From assembly GCA_017883235.1 (NCBI GenBank), contig JADGNY010000015.1, forward strand, positions 1-64,000: a DNA stretch of 64,000 bases, in the 5' to 3' direction. A model generated the notes under the pieces. The model was not told the DNA's origin. It worked only from the letters and a program-made list of their open reading frames with translations, and did no database searches. Positions 43,928 through 52,757 of the stretch are shown here, piece by piece. Numbering within the stretch: position 1 is the first letter of the stretch; every line of letters begins with the position of its first letter. Both the position numbers and the translations under genes were made by a program. This DNA is from Thermoanaerobaculia bacterium (GTDB lineage Bacteria > Acidobacteriota > Thermoanaerobaculia > Gp7-AA8).

Positions 43928-43928
<1 letters not shown>
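43854..43928. repeat. Inverted repeat of GGGGGTCGGGAGTC words, downstream of mreB
   Basis: Left arm 43854-43888 (GAGTCGGGGGTCGGGGG...) and right arm 43901-43928 (GACCCCCGACTCCCG...), loop of 12 bases. The right arm abuts the mreB stop codon. The same word family recurs at 45019-45104, so the two elements bracket mreB. Confidence 0.85.
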
Positions 43929-44971
<1,043 letters not shown>

Positions 44972-45018
44972 TTACTGACGTTATCGGAGTTGCCGCGGTG
45001 CAAGAGAGCTGCCCTGAG

Positions 45019-45104
45019 ATCGGGGGTCGGGGGTCGGGGGTCGGAGATTGGAGACGAGGTGGGGACGGTATCTCCGACTCCCGACTCCCGGCTCCCGGCT
45101 CCCG
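45019..45104. repeat. Inverted repeat of GGGGGTC/GGGAGTC words, upstream of mreB
   Basis: Left arm 45019-45048 (ATCGGGGGTCGGGGGTCGG...) and right arm 45070-45104 (ATCTCCGACTCCCGACTCC...), loop of 21 bases. It lies between the FecR-domain gene and mreB. Confidence 0.8.
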
Positions 45105-45110
45105 CTACCT

Positions 45111-46541
45111 CTATTCTTCCACGAGCACCGTCTCCGAAAGCGTAGTTTGTTTGCCTGCCGAGTTGATCGCTTTCACCGAGACCAGGTTACGGCCGATCTT
45201 GTTGAAGCTGACCAGCTTCTTGAAACGGCCGCTGGCGTCGACGTCGGCTTCCTCATCGTTGATCAGAACGGTCGCTCCCGGGTCGGTCGTCCCTTCGATC
45301 ATGTAGAACGGTCCGCCGATCGGATAAGGGCGCTTGAGTTGCAGCGCCGGTGCCGGAGACGACGGTGCAATCCCCTCGTGGCCTCCGCCGTTGACGCGGA
45401 AGCGCCGGAAGGCCGAGAACGGTCCGGTCTCGCCGTCCGGCCCGGTCGACGCCACCCGCCAGTAGAACGCCCCTTCCGCCGTCACGCGGGCGGAGGCGGT
45501 CGTCTTTTGCCGTCTGGAATTGATTTCGAGCGAAGTGAAAAGGCGCGAATGGGAAACTTCGAGCACGTAGCCGCTCGCACCCGCGGTCGCTTCCCAGGAG
45601 AATTCGACGCGCGAGTCGCTGGTGACGAGGAAGACCTGATTGTCGGCGGGCGTCAGCAGCGCCGCCGGCATGAGCAGTTTTTTTACCGGAGAGAGTGATC
45701 CCTCGGGTGTTGCGGTGAGCTTCTCACCGACCGCGATCTTCACGGCCGCGCCGCCGTCCGACGGGACCACGGATGCCGATCCCTTTTCGGACACGACGGC
45801 CGTTGCTTTCTGTGCATTGACGCCGACCTGCGTGGTCGACTCGGAATCGACGGTGATCTGGCTGCCGGGAGTGCGGACGCTCGAGGCATTGTCCGTCGTC
45901 GCCACTTCCACCGAGCCGATCTGCATCTGTACGGAGTTGTTCTTGCGGCTGGTCGAAGCGTTGAACTGCGAGTAGATCTCCAGGAGCGCGTTGGAGCCGA
46001 TGGTGTACAGCGAGCCATTGGAGAAGATCAGCTCCGCCGACGCTCCGCTGCCAGTCTTCACCCAATCGCCGTTGAACAGAGGCGTGCGGGTCTCGGCGGC
46101 GGTCCAATCGCTCGTCGACGATTTCTGATATTGCACGTCGCCTTCGACCGTGAGGAACTGGGCATCGTTCTCCGCGCCCCCCTTTCCGCTCAGGGCGGCC
46201 CGGCTGAACGTCTGCGACTCGACCGCCGCGCTCTCCGCTTCGGTGTACTTGCCGCCGGCCAGCAACGTGCCGGCCTCGTCGAGCTTGTGCTGGGCGCGGT
46301 CAAAGTCGCCGCGATGGCTGGGGAAGTCTTTCGAGGCGGCCAGCGTGTTCAGTGCCTGCCGCGCTTCGGCGATCGCTGATTCCGCCATGCTGCGCGGATT
46401 CCGCTTCTGGTTCGTGAAGTACCACCACCCGCCGGCGCCGAGGAGGATGAGGAGAATGACGATGCCGATCTTCTTGAGGCGATCGATCGAGACGAGATAC
46501 CAATCGATGTCAACGCCGGCTGGCTTCTTCTTCTTGGCCAT
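45111..46541 (-). CDS. FecR-domain membrane protein
   Basis: 476 residues. A Lys-rich start, a single membrane helix (about 25-42, IGIVILLILLGAGGWWYF), a helical segment (45-110), a FecR-like domain (about 120-255: VEGDVQYQKSS, FNGDWVKTGSGASAELIFSNGSLYTIG in blocks, VQMQIGSVEV, VVSEKGSA), then two beta domains. The last, ending DPGATVLINDEEADVDASG and NLVSVKAINSAGKQ, is a Bacillopeptidase/glucodextranase-type Ig-like domain. It is probably a periplasmic envelope protein rather than an iron regulator, since no sigma factor gene is adjacent. Function unknown. Divergent from the PpiD-like gene. Confidence 0.7.
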   Translation of the reverse strand: MAKKKKPAGVDIDWYLVSIDRLKKIGIVILLILLGAGGWWYFTNQKRNPRSMAESAIAEARQALNTLAASKDFPSHRGDFDRAQHKLDEAGTLLAGGKYTEAESAAVESQTFSRAALSGKGGAENDAQFLTVEGDVQYQKSSTSDWTAAETRTPLFNGDWVKTGSGASAELIFSNGSLYTIGSNALLEIYSQFNASTSRKNNSVQMQIGSVEVATTDNASSVRTPGSQITVDSESTTQVGVNAQKATAVVSEKGSASVVPSDGGAAVKIAVGEKLTATPEGSLSPVKKLLMPAALLTPADNQVFLVTSDSRVEFSWEATAGASGYVLEVSHSRLFTSLEINSRRQKTTASARVTAEGAFYWRVASTGPDGETGPFSAFRRFRVNGGGHEGIAPSSPAPALQLKRPYPIGGPFYMIEGTTDPGATVLINDEEADVDASGRFKKLVSFNKIGRNLVSVKAINSAGKQTTLSETVLVEE

Positions 46542-46602
46542 CGAACGAGAGCGACTTTATAGCATGGCGGTCCGAATCGCCGCGCTTGCCAGAGCCGCCG
46601 GT

Positions 46603-46631
46603 TTGCTCCGGGAGGCGGGAATAGCTACACT
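46603..46631 (+). promoter_or_regulatory. Possible promoter of the PpiD-like gene
   Basis: TTGCTC (46603-46608), 17 bases, TACACT (46626-46631) in the divergent gap, giving a leader of about 88 bases. Confidence 0.35.
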
Positions 46632-46725
46632 GCCCCGTTTTTTACGGATTTTCGCGATCGCCCGGCTCCCCGAGTCCCGCGCCGCGGTTGCCATCCAATC
46701 AAGTCAAGACAGAGGTTTCGTCCAA

Positions 46726-48675
46726 ATGCTCAAGTTGATGCGCGATAGCTTTCAGCACCTCAAATGGATCCTGGTCGCCATTGTTGCGATCTTCATCCTC
46801 TTCATCTTCGTCGACTGGGGCGCCGGCGGCGCCGGCGGAGGCGCGGGAACCGACACCCGCACCTACGCCGCGCGCGTGAACGGCGAAACGATCTCGTCCC
46901 GCGAGTTCGATCGCGCGCTCTACTACATGGAGAAGAACTACGAGCAGATGTACCGGCAGCCCCTCACCCCGGAGATCATCGCGCAGATGGGGCTTCCCAA
47001 GCAGGTGCTCGACTCGCTCGTCGATCAGCATCTCCTTCTGCAACAGGCCAAACGCCTTCACCTCAGCGCGTCGCCCGAAGAGATTCGCCAGAAGATCCTG
47101 GAGGTTCCGACCCTCAATCCTGACGGCAAGTTCGTCGGCCAGGAGTACTACGCCCGCTTTGTGACGATGTCGGGCTTCCAGTCGCCGGCGGAGTTCGAGG
47201 AGGAGCTGGCCCGCGAAATCACCATCAACAAGATGGAGAACGCGCTCCAGAGCGCCATCGTCCTCTCGCCGAAAGCGGCCGAAGCGGAGTACCGCCGCGT
47301 GAGCGAAAGTGCCCGGATCAAGTACGTCCTCTACCCCGCGGCGCGCGAGGCGGCCAACGTCAAGGTCACGCCGGCCGAGGTTCAGCAGTACTACACGGCC
47401 CACCAGTCTCAGTACACCCACGGCGAGCAGCGCGCGGCGAAGTACCTCATCGCCGACTATGCCCGCCTCCGCGCGCAGATCAATCCGAGCGATGACGAAC
47501 TGCGCAAGATCTACAACCAGCGGCACGAGGAGTTCAAGGCCGCCGAGGGCGCGCACATCCTTCACATCCTCATCAAAGTGGACCCCGGCTCCGCGCCGGC
47601 GGTTGACGCCGCGGCGAAGGCGAAAGCCGACAGCCTCGTCAAGCAACTTCGCGCGGGCGCCGACTTCGCCAAGCTCGCCCAGGACAATTCCGGCGATCCG
47701 TCGTCGGCGGGCAAGGGTGGCGATATGGGTTTCGTCGACAAGGGGACGACGGTCGAGCCGTTCGACACCGCCGCCTTCTCGATGCCGCTCAATACGATCA
47801 GCGATCCGATCCGTTCAAAGGAATTCGGCTACCACATCATCAAGGTGCTGGAACGACGGCCGGCCGGTTACCGCCCCTTCGAGGAAGTGAAGGACCGCAT
47901 CCGGGCCCTGACGGCCGATCAGCAGGGGAAGGACCGCGCGCGCGACGAGATCACCGTGATCGCCGCCAAGATCAAGGCGAAAGCCCCGAAGACCGCCGCC
48001 GAGTTCACCGCGCTGGCCACCGGCAACGTGACCTCCAATGACACGCAGTGGTTCGGCAAGTCCGACGCGATCACCGGCGTGGGCAACAATCCCCCGTTCA
48101 GCACGTGGGCGTTCGCCGCCAAGCAGAACGATGTCGGCGACATCATCGGCTCACAGCGTGGTCCGGTCATTCCCTTCCTCTACAGCATCCGCGCGGCCGG
48201 CGTTGCGCCTATCGAGGACGTGCGCGCCAAGGTCGAAAACGATGCGCGCATGGAGAAGGCCAGGCAGCTCGCCCAGCAGGCTCTGGCGAAGGCATTGCCT
48301 GCGCCGACGGTGGACGCGGTCGCCCCGAAGCTCGGCCTGGCGGCGGCGGAAGCGAACATCAACCGGCAGGGGTATATCGCCGGATTCACCGGTGACACCT
48401 CGGCGCTCGTCGACGCGGCCATGTCCGCTCCGGTCGGCGAGGTCCGGGGACCGGTGATGACGGGCGACGGCGCGGTGCTGTTCCAAGTCATCGAACAGAA
48501 GAAAGCCGATCCGGTCGCGCTCGCGCAGAACCGCACGCAGTACATCGACACGCTTCGCCAGCAGGAATCGCGGAATCTGCGCGCGACCCTGTTGCAGAAG
48601 CTGCGCAAGGCCGCCACGATCGACATCAACAAGAAGCTGATCGAACCGCCCACGCCGTCGCAGCAGGGGGTATGA
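46726..48675 (+). CDS. PpiD/SurA-type periplasmic peptidyl-prolyl isomerase
   Basis: 649 residues. N-terminal membrane anchor (about 14-30, WILVAIVAIFILFIFVDW), a SurA_N-type helical chaperone region (about 38-200, VNGETISSREFDRAL at its start), one parvulin rotamase domain (about 250-365, GAHILHILIKV, FAKLAQDNSGDPSSAGKGGDMG and FGYHIIKVL), then a second degenerate isomerase-like region. The layout is that of PpiD, which folds proteins emerging from the Sec translocon. Membrane homology starts at ATG 46726; the frame is open far upstream but without homology. Confidence 0.85.
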   Translation: MLKLMRDSFQHLKWILVAIVAIFILFIFVDWGAGGAGGGAGTDTRTYAARVNGETISSREFDRALYYMEKNYEQMYRQPLTPEIIAQMGLPKQVLDSLVDQHLLLQQAKRLHLSASPEEIRQKILEVPTLNPDGKFVGQEYYARFVTMSGFQSPAEFEEELAREITINKMENALQSAIVLSPKAAEAEYRRVSESARIKYVLYPAAREAANVKVTPAEVQQYYTAHQSQYTHGEQRAAKYLIADYARLRAQINPSDDELRKIYNQRHEEFKAAEGAHILHILIKVDPGSAPAVDAAAKAKADSLVKQLRAGADFAKLAQDNSGDPSSAGKGGDMGFVDKGTTVEPFDTAAFSMPLNTISDPIRSKEFGYHIIKVLERRPAGYRPFEEVKDRIRALTADQQGKDRARDEITVIAAKIKAKAPKTAAEFTALATGNVTSNDTQWFGKSDAITGVGNNPPFSTWAFAAKQNDVGDIIGSQRGPVIPFLYSIRAAGVAPIEDVRAKVENDARMEKARQLAQQALAKALPAPTVDAVAPKLGLAAAEANINRQGYIAGFTGDTSALVDAAMSAPVGEVRGPVMTGDGAVLFQVIEQKKADPVALAQNRTQYIDTLRQQESRNLRATLLQKLRKAATIDINKKLIEPPTPSQQGV

Positions 48676-48700
48676 GGCAAGCGGTATTGGTGGATCTGAC

Positions 48701-49129
48701 GTGACAGCGGAACCCCGAGACTCCGAGTCCCCGCAACCGCGCTGGAACGAGCCGGCCATCCGCGTGCTGATGATGCCGCGCGACACGAACGCGCACGGCA
48801 CCATCTTCGGCGGCGTGATCCTCAGCTACATCGACCAGGCCGGCGCCATCGAAGCGCGCCGGCAGGGGAGCCGCCTGATGCTCACCGTCTCGATGGACAA
48901 GATCGTCTTCCACGAGCCGGTCTTCGTCGGCGATCTGGTCAGTTTCTGGACCGAGACCCTCCGCATCGGCACGACGTCGATCACCATCAAGGTCGTCTGC
49001 GAGGTGATCCGCGGGGCCGACCCGCAGAAGAAGGTGATGGTCACGGAGGCGCAGGTCGTCTACGTGAACGTCGGCGACGACGGCAAGCCGACGCCGATCA
49101 AGCGCCGGGCGAACGCGTACAGCGCGTGA
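48701..49129 (+). CDS. Acyl-CoA thioesterase (hotdog fold, YciA-like)
   Basis: 142 residues. The active-site block PRDTNAHGTIFGGVILSYIDQAGAIEA (in sequence, residues 26-52) with conserved N, H, F-G-G and D matches YciA-type acyl-CoA hydrolases; SMDKIVFHEPVFVGDLV follows. It cleaves acyl-CoA to free acid; substrate range unknown. The start is GTG. The first 18 residues exceed the usual N-terminus and are encoded by a sequence sharing CCCCGCAACCGCG with the murE-murF repeat, so they may be repeat-derived. Confidence 0.85.
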   Translation: MTAEPRDSESPQPRWNEPAIRVLMMPRDTNAHGTIFGGVILSYIDQAGAIEARRQGSRLMLTVSMDKIVFHEPVFVGDLVSFWTETLRIGTTSITIKVVCEVIRGADPQKKVMVTEAQVVYVNVGDDGKPTPIKRRANAYSA

Positions 49130-49142
49130 ATGAGTGCACACC

Positions 49143-49300
49143 GGAGCGCTGGCGTCTCGCCGGCTGGCCCGGGGGCGTCTCGCCCCCGGTCAAGCGCATA
49201 CGAGACATCTCCCTGGTAACGACGCAGCGTCTCACCAACATTCGCGCGCACCCTCAGCGGCGAGACGCCGCCGAGCCAGCCGGCGAGACGCCAGCGCTCC
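49143..49300. repeat. Perfect 25-bp inverted repeat with GGCGTCTCGCC words
   Basis: Arms 49143-49167 (begins GGAGCGCTGG, ends CGCCGGCTGG) and 49276-49300 are exact inverses. The near-palindromic word GGCGTCTCGCC or its inverse occurs four times within the element, including inside the hairpin CGGGGGCGTCTCGCCCCCG. A partial arm copy (CGCCAGCGCTCCG) follows. It lies between the thioesterase gene and the terminator of the convergent gene. Confidence 0.85.
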
Positions 49301-49321
49301 GGTCGCCAGCGCTCCGTTCAT

Positions 49322-49357
49322 AAAAATGCGCGGGCGCGCCTTCGGACGCGCCCGCGC
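49322..49357 (-). terminator. Terminator of the hypothetical gene at 49379-49936
   Basis: Minus strand: 11-bp stem GCGCGGGCGCG/CGCGCCCGCGC with loop TCCGAAGG, then ATTTTTATG. Confidence 0.75.
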
Positions 49358-49378
49358 GGGCTTACTGCACGAAACCGC

Positions 49379-49936
49379 TCACTTCGTCGATGACGGTGGC
49401 GTCACCGGCGCGGGAGCGGGGGCCGGGGTTTCCGGCGCCGGGGCCGGCTGGGCCTTGGCCTTGCGGCTCTTCTTGCCGAGGGCGATACGCATGTTGTCGA
49501 CATGCGGAGCGAGATCGGCAGTCTCGGGACGTTTGGCTAGACGCTGCGCAAGAGCGTACGTCGTCAGGGCGTAGTTCCCTGCCGTGTTCTTCGCCACGGT
49601 CACACTGTGCCGGACGAAGCCCGCCATCGCCTCGAACTCGTCCGCAACCGCGTCGTAGGCCTCCCCGTAGTTCATCAGATCGCGAATGCGGTCCGCATCC
49701 GCCGCACCCGCGGCAACGAGCTTCGCGCTGTTCTTGATCGTCATCGCCACCTGCTCGACGAACTGGGGAGGAACCGAGGCGGCAACGGACAGCCGCTTCC
49801 GCTCGTCCTTGGACGACGGGATCACGAAATTCGGGATCTTCTCCCGCATGGCGCGAATCTCATCGACGCGCTCCTGCGCGGTATCGAGGTAGGACGGTTG
49901 TGTATTGGTAACGGGTACTTCAGTAACCTGAGTCAT
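49379..49936 (-). CDS. Hypothetical protein, paralogue of the protein at 154-843
   Basis: 185 residues, function unknown. Helical (DTAQERVDEIRAMREKIPNF, then VPPQFVEQVAMTIKNSAKLVAAG, YALTTYALAQRLAKR, LAPHVDNMRIALGKKSRKAK), ending in a Pro/Ala tail. It shares the order and spacing of motifs with the protein at 154-843. There is no signal peptide. GGAG lies eight bases before the ATG, and it has its own terminator, so it is probably well expressed. Confidence 0.7.
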   Translation of the reverse strand: MTQVTEVPVTNTQPSYLDTAQERVDEIRAMREKIPNFVIPSSKDERKRLSVAASVPPQFVEQVAMTIKNSAKLVAAGAADADRIRDLMNYGEAYDAVADEFEAMAGFVRHSVTVAKNTAGNYALTTYALAQRLAKRPETADLAPHVDNMRIALGKKSRKAKAQPAPAPETPAPAPAPVTPPSSTK

Positions 49937-49978
49937 GATGCTTCTCCTTTCTTTTTTCTCAGTCTCAACTTGCAGTGA

Positions 49979-50662
49979 TCAGAGCGGGCAAGTTGAGACG
50001 AGCGGAGGAGCACGGCCCCTGGAGACCCGTGTTGGAGCTTCGGCGACGGCCAGGCGAGTGGGCCGCTGACGCCGGACATGAATGCGGAAAATGCGGTCGT
50101 TCTCGACCGATAAGACCTTCGGTGCCGGATGCCGGGCGAGAACCGGAACCGGATGGACGCGTCTCTTGTGCAGCTCGGACATATCGAGCGGCGCGTTACC
50201 GCTCTGGACATGTTCGATCAGCTCGGCGAATGACTTGTCGAAACGGTTCCCGAGCAGGGCCAGCTTCGTGCCGGTCTCGATCCAGCTCTGCATGTCGGCG
50301 ATCATCAGCGCCGGAGCGTCGACGCACTCTCCCGGTGCCTCGGCGATGCGATCGTACGTCTCGCAAATACACTCCAGGACACGCCCGAACCGTTTCGTGG
50401 CTTCGACCAGCAATCCCGTCACGCGATACATGTCATGTACAGCCTTGATCGGGTGTTCCAGCGCGATCGTCTCGCAGCGTTCGATGATCTGGCGCGCCAT
50501 GCCGATGAAACCCTCCGCGGAACGGAGGTTCCGCCGGCCGCGCTGAAACAGACGATGCCACGATTCCCGCCCCTTCACGCGCGATCCGCGTGAACGCACC
50601 CTGGCCCGCCGCGACTTTTTCGCGTTCCTTCCCGGGGCCTGCCGTCTGTTTGCGTTCGTCAT
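49979..50662 (-). CDS. Hypothetical protein, 227 residues
   Basis: Not recognised. A strongly basic N-terminus (RNAKKSRRARVRSRGSRVKG) is followed by a helical core (GMARQIIERCETIALEHP, MYRVTGLLVEATKRFGRVLECICETYDRIAE) and a basic Pro-rich end. The basic start could bind nucleic acid, which is inference only. ATG 50662 is chosen because AAAGGG lies just before it; the frame is open to 50698. It sits 42 bases upstream of the gene at 49936 on the same strand, so the two may be cotranscribed. Confidence 0.5.
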   Translation of the reverse strand: MTNANRRQAPGRNAKKSRRARVRSRGSRVKGRESWHRLFQRGRRNLRSAEGFIGMARQIIERCETIALEHPIKAVHDMYRVTGLLVEATKRFGRVLECICETYDRIAEAPGECVDAPALMIADMQSWIETGTKLALLGNRFDKSFAELIEHVQSGNAPLDMSELHKRRVHPVPVLARHPAPKVLSVENDRIFRIHVRRQRPTRLAVAEAPTRVSRGRAPPLVSTCPL

Positions 50663-50731
50663 CAACCCTTTAGACGTTTGACCCGCGCAAAATGTCACCC
50701 GATTTTTGTTACAGTTCGAGGCAAATACCGA

Positions 50732-51076
50732 CTAATTGTGGTAAGTCACGTGGTCTAGTGACCATTCTTTGTTGGCATCGATGTCACCGCGCGTGCCATC
50801 GGTGCCACCGATCTTGCCAACGATGCCATCGCGCGTGCCATCGATGCCACCGATCTTGCCAACGGTGCCACCGCGCGTGCCATCGGTGCCACCGATCTTG
50901 CCAACGATGCCATCGCGCGTGCCATCGATGCCACCGATCTTGCCAACGATGCCACCGCGCGTGCCATCGGTGCCACCGATCTTGCCAACGGTGCCACCGC
51001 GCGTGCCATCGATGCCACCGATCTTGCCAACGGTGCCACCGCGCTTGCCAACGATGTCGGCGACTACGCTGCGCAC
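50732..51076 (-). pseudogene. Possible PIN-toxin start followed by repeat-encoded Gly-rich tail
   Basis: A GTG one base after the antitoxin stop opens a frame starting MRSVVAD, the usual first strand of a PIN toxin, but the expected DTN is replaced by the 42-bp minisatellite. The frame then reads a 14-residue repeat of the type VGKIGGTDGTRGGT for about 85 residues to a chance stop. The frame could encode a glycine-rich protein, or be an accidental open frame through a multiple-of-three repeat. The seven-residue match is weak evidence. Confidence 0.3.
50775..51056. repeat. 42-bp minisatellite, six full units plus partial ends
   Basis: The main content of the gap 50663-51077, which holds no confident gene. 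Units start at 50789, 50831, 50873, 50915, 50957 and 50999, each exactly 42 bp (GCGCGTGCCATCGGTGCC at the start, then ACCGATCTTGCCAACG), with a partial seventh at 51041. Units differ only by single transitions at three positions (ATCGG/ATCGA, AACGA/AACGG, CATC/CACC). Because 42 is a multiple of three and the units lack stops, several frames on both strands stay open. Confidence 0.9.
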
Positions 51077-51077
51077 G

Positions 51078-51305
51078 TCAGACGCGGCCTCGCGTCTTGC
51101 GAGCCTCGGCGACGGCGGTCAACGCGTCCGGCCCGTGCTTGATGAAGCCTTGCAGCTTGTAGAGCGCCGGGCGGTCAGCGGTGATGGTGACTTTGCCGCC
51201 CTGGACCTCCCACCGCAGTTTTGTGCCGGGCTTCAGATCGAGCGCTTCGCGCACTTCTTTCGGGACGGTCGTTTGTCCCTTGCTGGTCGTCGTCGAGACA
51301 GGCAT
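51078..51305 (-). CDS. AbrB/SpoVT-type antitoxin
   Basis: A 75-residue swapped-hairpin DNA-binding protein: STTTSKGQTTVPKEVREALDLKPGTKLRWEV is the AbrB/MazE domain, followed by a C-terminal helix that usually binds a PIN toxin. No intact toxin follows; the expected position is occupied by the minisatellite. It lies just downstream of rarA on the same strand (14-base gap). Confidence 0.82.
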   Translation of the reverse strand: MPVSTTTSKGQTTVPKEVREALDLKPGTKLRWEVQGGKVTITADRPALYKLQGFIKHGPDALTAVAEARKTRGRV

Positions 51306-51319
51306 CGATCCCCGCGTGT

Positions 51320-52645
51320 CTACTTCTTCCCCCGCGCTTCCCTCATGGCATCGAGCCGCGCCTTCATCTTCGCCTCGGTGCCGATCTCTTTCGGTTCGTA
51401 GAATCGGCGGTCGGCTAACGCCTCCGGAAGGCAGTTCATGGCCACGGTCTGCTCTTCGAAGTCGTGGGCGTACTGGTAGCCGCGGCCGTAGCCGAGGTCC
51501 TTCATCAGGCGGGTGGGGGCATTGCGGATGTGCAGCGGGACGCCGGGGTTGTCGCCCTGGCGCACTTCGCGGACGGCTTCCCCGTAGCCGATGTAGACGG
51601 CGTTCGATTTCGGCGCGGCGGCGAGGTAGGTGGCCAGTTGCGCCAGCGCCACCCCCGCTTCGGGCATGCCGAGGAAGTGGACGGTCTGCTGGACGGCGAT
51701 GGCGAAGACCAGCGCCTGCGGGTCCGCGTTCCCGATATCCTCGGAGGCGGCCCGGACCAGGCGGCGGGCGATGTACATGGGGTCCTCGCCACCCTCCAGC
51801 ATCCGCACCAGCCAGTACACCGAGGCGTCGGCGTCGCCGTTGCGCAGCGACTTGTGGAGCGCCGAGATGATGTTGTAGTGCTCCTCGCCCCCCTTGTCGT
51901 ACATCAGCGACCGGCGCTGGAGGATCTGCGTGACTTTTGTTTTATCGATAGGTCCGTCGTCTTTCGTCGCCGTCTCGATGACGAGTTGGAGAGAGTTGAG
52001 TGCCTGCCGCGCGTCGCCGGCCGAGGTCGCGGCCATGAAATCGAGAGCGTCGTCGGTGACCTCGATCCCATGCTTGCGGAGCGACGGATCGGCGACGGCG
52101 CGGCGCAGGATCGTCATCACTTGCTCCCGCTCCAGCGCCGGGATGACCACGACTTTCGTTCGCGACAGCAGAGCCGAATTCACCTCGAAGGATGGGTTCT
52201 CGGTGGTGGCGCCGATGAGGACGATGTCGCCTGCTTCGACATACGGGAGAAACGCGTCCTGCTGCGCTTTGTTGAATCGGTGGATCTCGTCGATGAAGAC
52301 GATCGTCTTCGATCCGCGCGCCTTCCGTTCCTTCCGCGCTTCCTCCATCAGCGTCTTGATCTCTTTGATGGAGCTGCTGGTGGCGGAGAAGGTGACGAAT
52401 CGAGCCCGTGTCTTGTTGGCGATGATGCGCGCCATCGTCGTCTTCCCGGAGCCGGGCGGCCCCCAGAAGATCATCGAGGGGATGCGGTCGCTCTCGATGG
52501 CAGTGCGCAGAAAGCGTCCCTCGCCGAGGAGCTCGTCGAGACCGACGACGTCTTCGAGGGTCCGCGGGCGGACGCGCTCGGGGAGCGGAGCGTCACCTCG
52601 GGTAGGAGGTTCGAAGGGGGTGTCGTCGAAGAGAGAGCCGGTCAT
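51320..52645 (-). CDS. rarA: Replication-associated recombination protein A (AAA+ ATPase)
   Basis: 441 residues, clamp-loader-like ATPase acting at stalled replication forks. Walker A GPPGSGKTT (62-70), Walker B VFIDEIHRF (about 115-123), sensor 1 GATTENPSF and the C-terminal tetramerisation region with GGEDPMYIARRLVR and YGEAVREVRQGDNPGVPLHIRNAPT in blocks. Complete. Its upstream gap to the threonine dehydratase gene is entirely an inverted repeat. Confidence 0.94.
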   Translation of the reverse strand: MTGSLFDDTPFEPPTRGDAPLPERVRPRTLEDVVGLDELLGEGRFLRTAIESDRIPSMIFWGPPGSGKTTMARIIANKTRARFVTFSATSSSIKEIKTLMEEARKERKARGSKTIVFIDEIHRFNKAQQDAFLPYVEAGDIVLIGATTENPSFEVNSALLSRTKVVVIPALEREQVMTILRRAVADPSLRKHGIEVTDDALDFMAATSAGDARQALNSLQLVIETATKDDGPIDKTKVTQILQRRSLMYDKGGEEHYNIISALHKSLRNGDADASVYWLVRMLEGGEDPMYIARRLVRAASEDIGNADPQALVFAIAVQQTVHFLGMPEAGVALAQLATYLAAAPKSNAVYIGYGEAVREVRQGDNPGVPLHIRNAPTRLMKDLGYGRGYQYAHDFEEQTVAMNCLPEALADRRFYEPKEIGTEAKMKARLDAMREARGKK

Positions 52646-52656
52646 ATAGAAGGCGG

Positions 52657-52755
52657 AATGTTCAATGTTGAATGTTCAATGTTGAATGAAGGCCGGGTCG
52701 ATGGCTGACCGAAGGCCATTGAACATTCAACATTGAACATTCAACATTCAACATT
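52657..52755. repeat. Inverted repeat of AATGTTGA/AATGTTCA words
   Basis: Left arm 52657-52688 (AATGTTCAATGTTGAATG...) and right arm 52717-52755 (CATTGAACATTCAACATTG...) of tandem 7-8-mers, loop of 28 bases. It exactly fills the gap between rarA and the threonine dehydratase gene. Confidence 0.85.
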
Positions 52756-52757
52756 TC

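Noticed and set aside
45111-46541. FecR-domain protein as an iron-siderophore anti-sigma regulator
   Set aside because: No sigma factor or TonB receptor gene is adjacent, and the extra Ig-like domains point to a structural envelope role.
46150-46725. N-terminal extension of the PpiD-like protein
   Set aside because: The frame is open, but it runs opposite the FecR-domain gene and lacks homology; the membrane anchor begins right after ATG 46726.
50775-51056. 42-bp repeat as a CRISPR array
   Set aside because: Units are contiguous with no unique spacers and no cas genes are present.
51464-52708. 414-codon plus-strand frame opposite rarA
   Set aside because: Antisense shadow of a conserved AAA+ gene; ends inside the AATGTTGA repeat.
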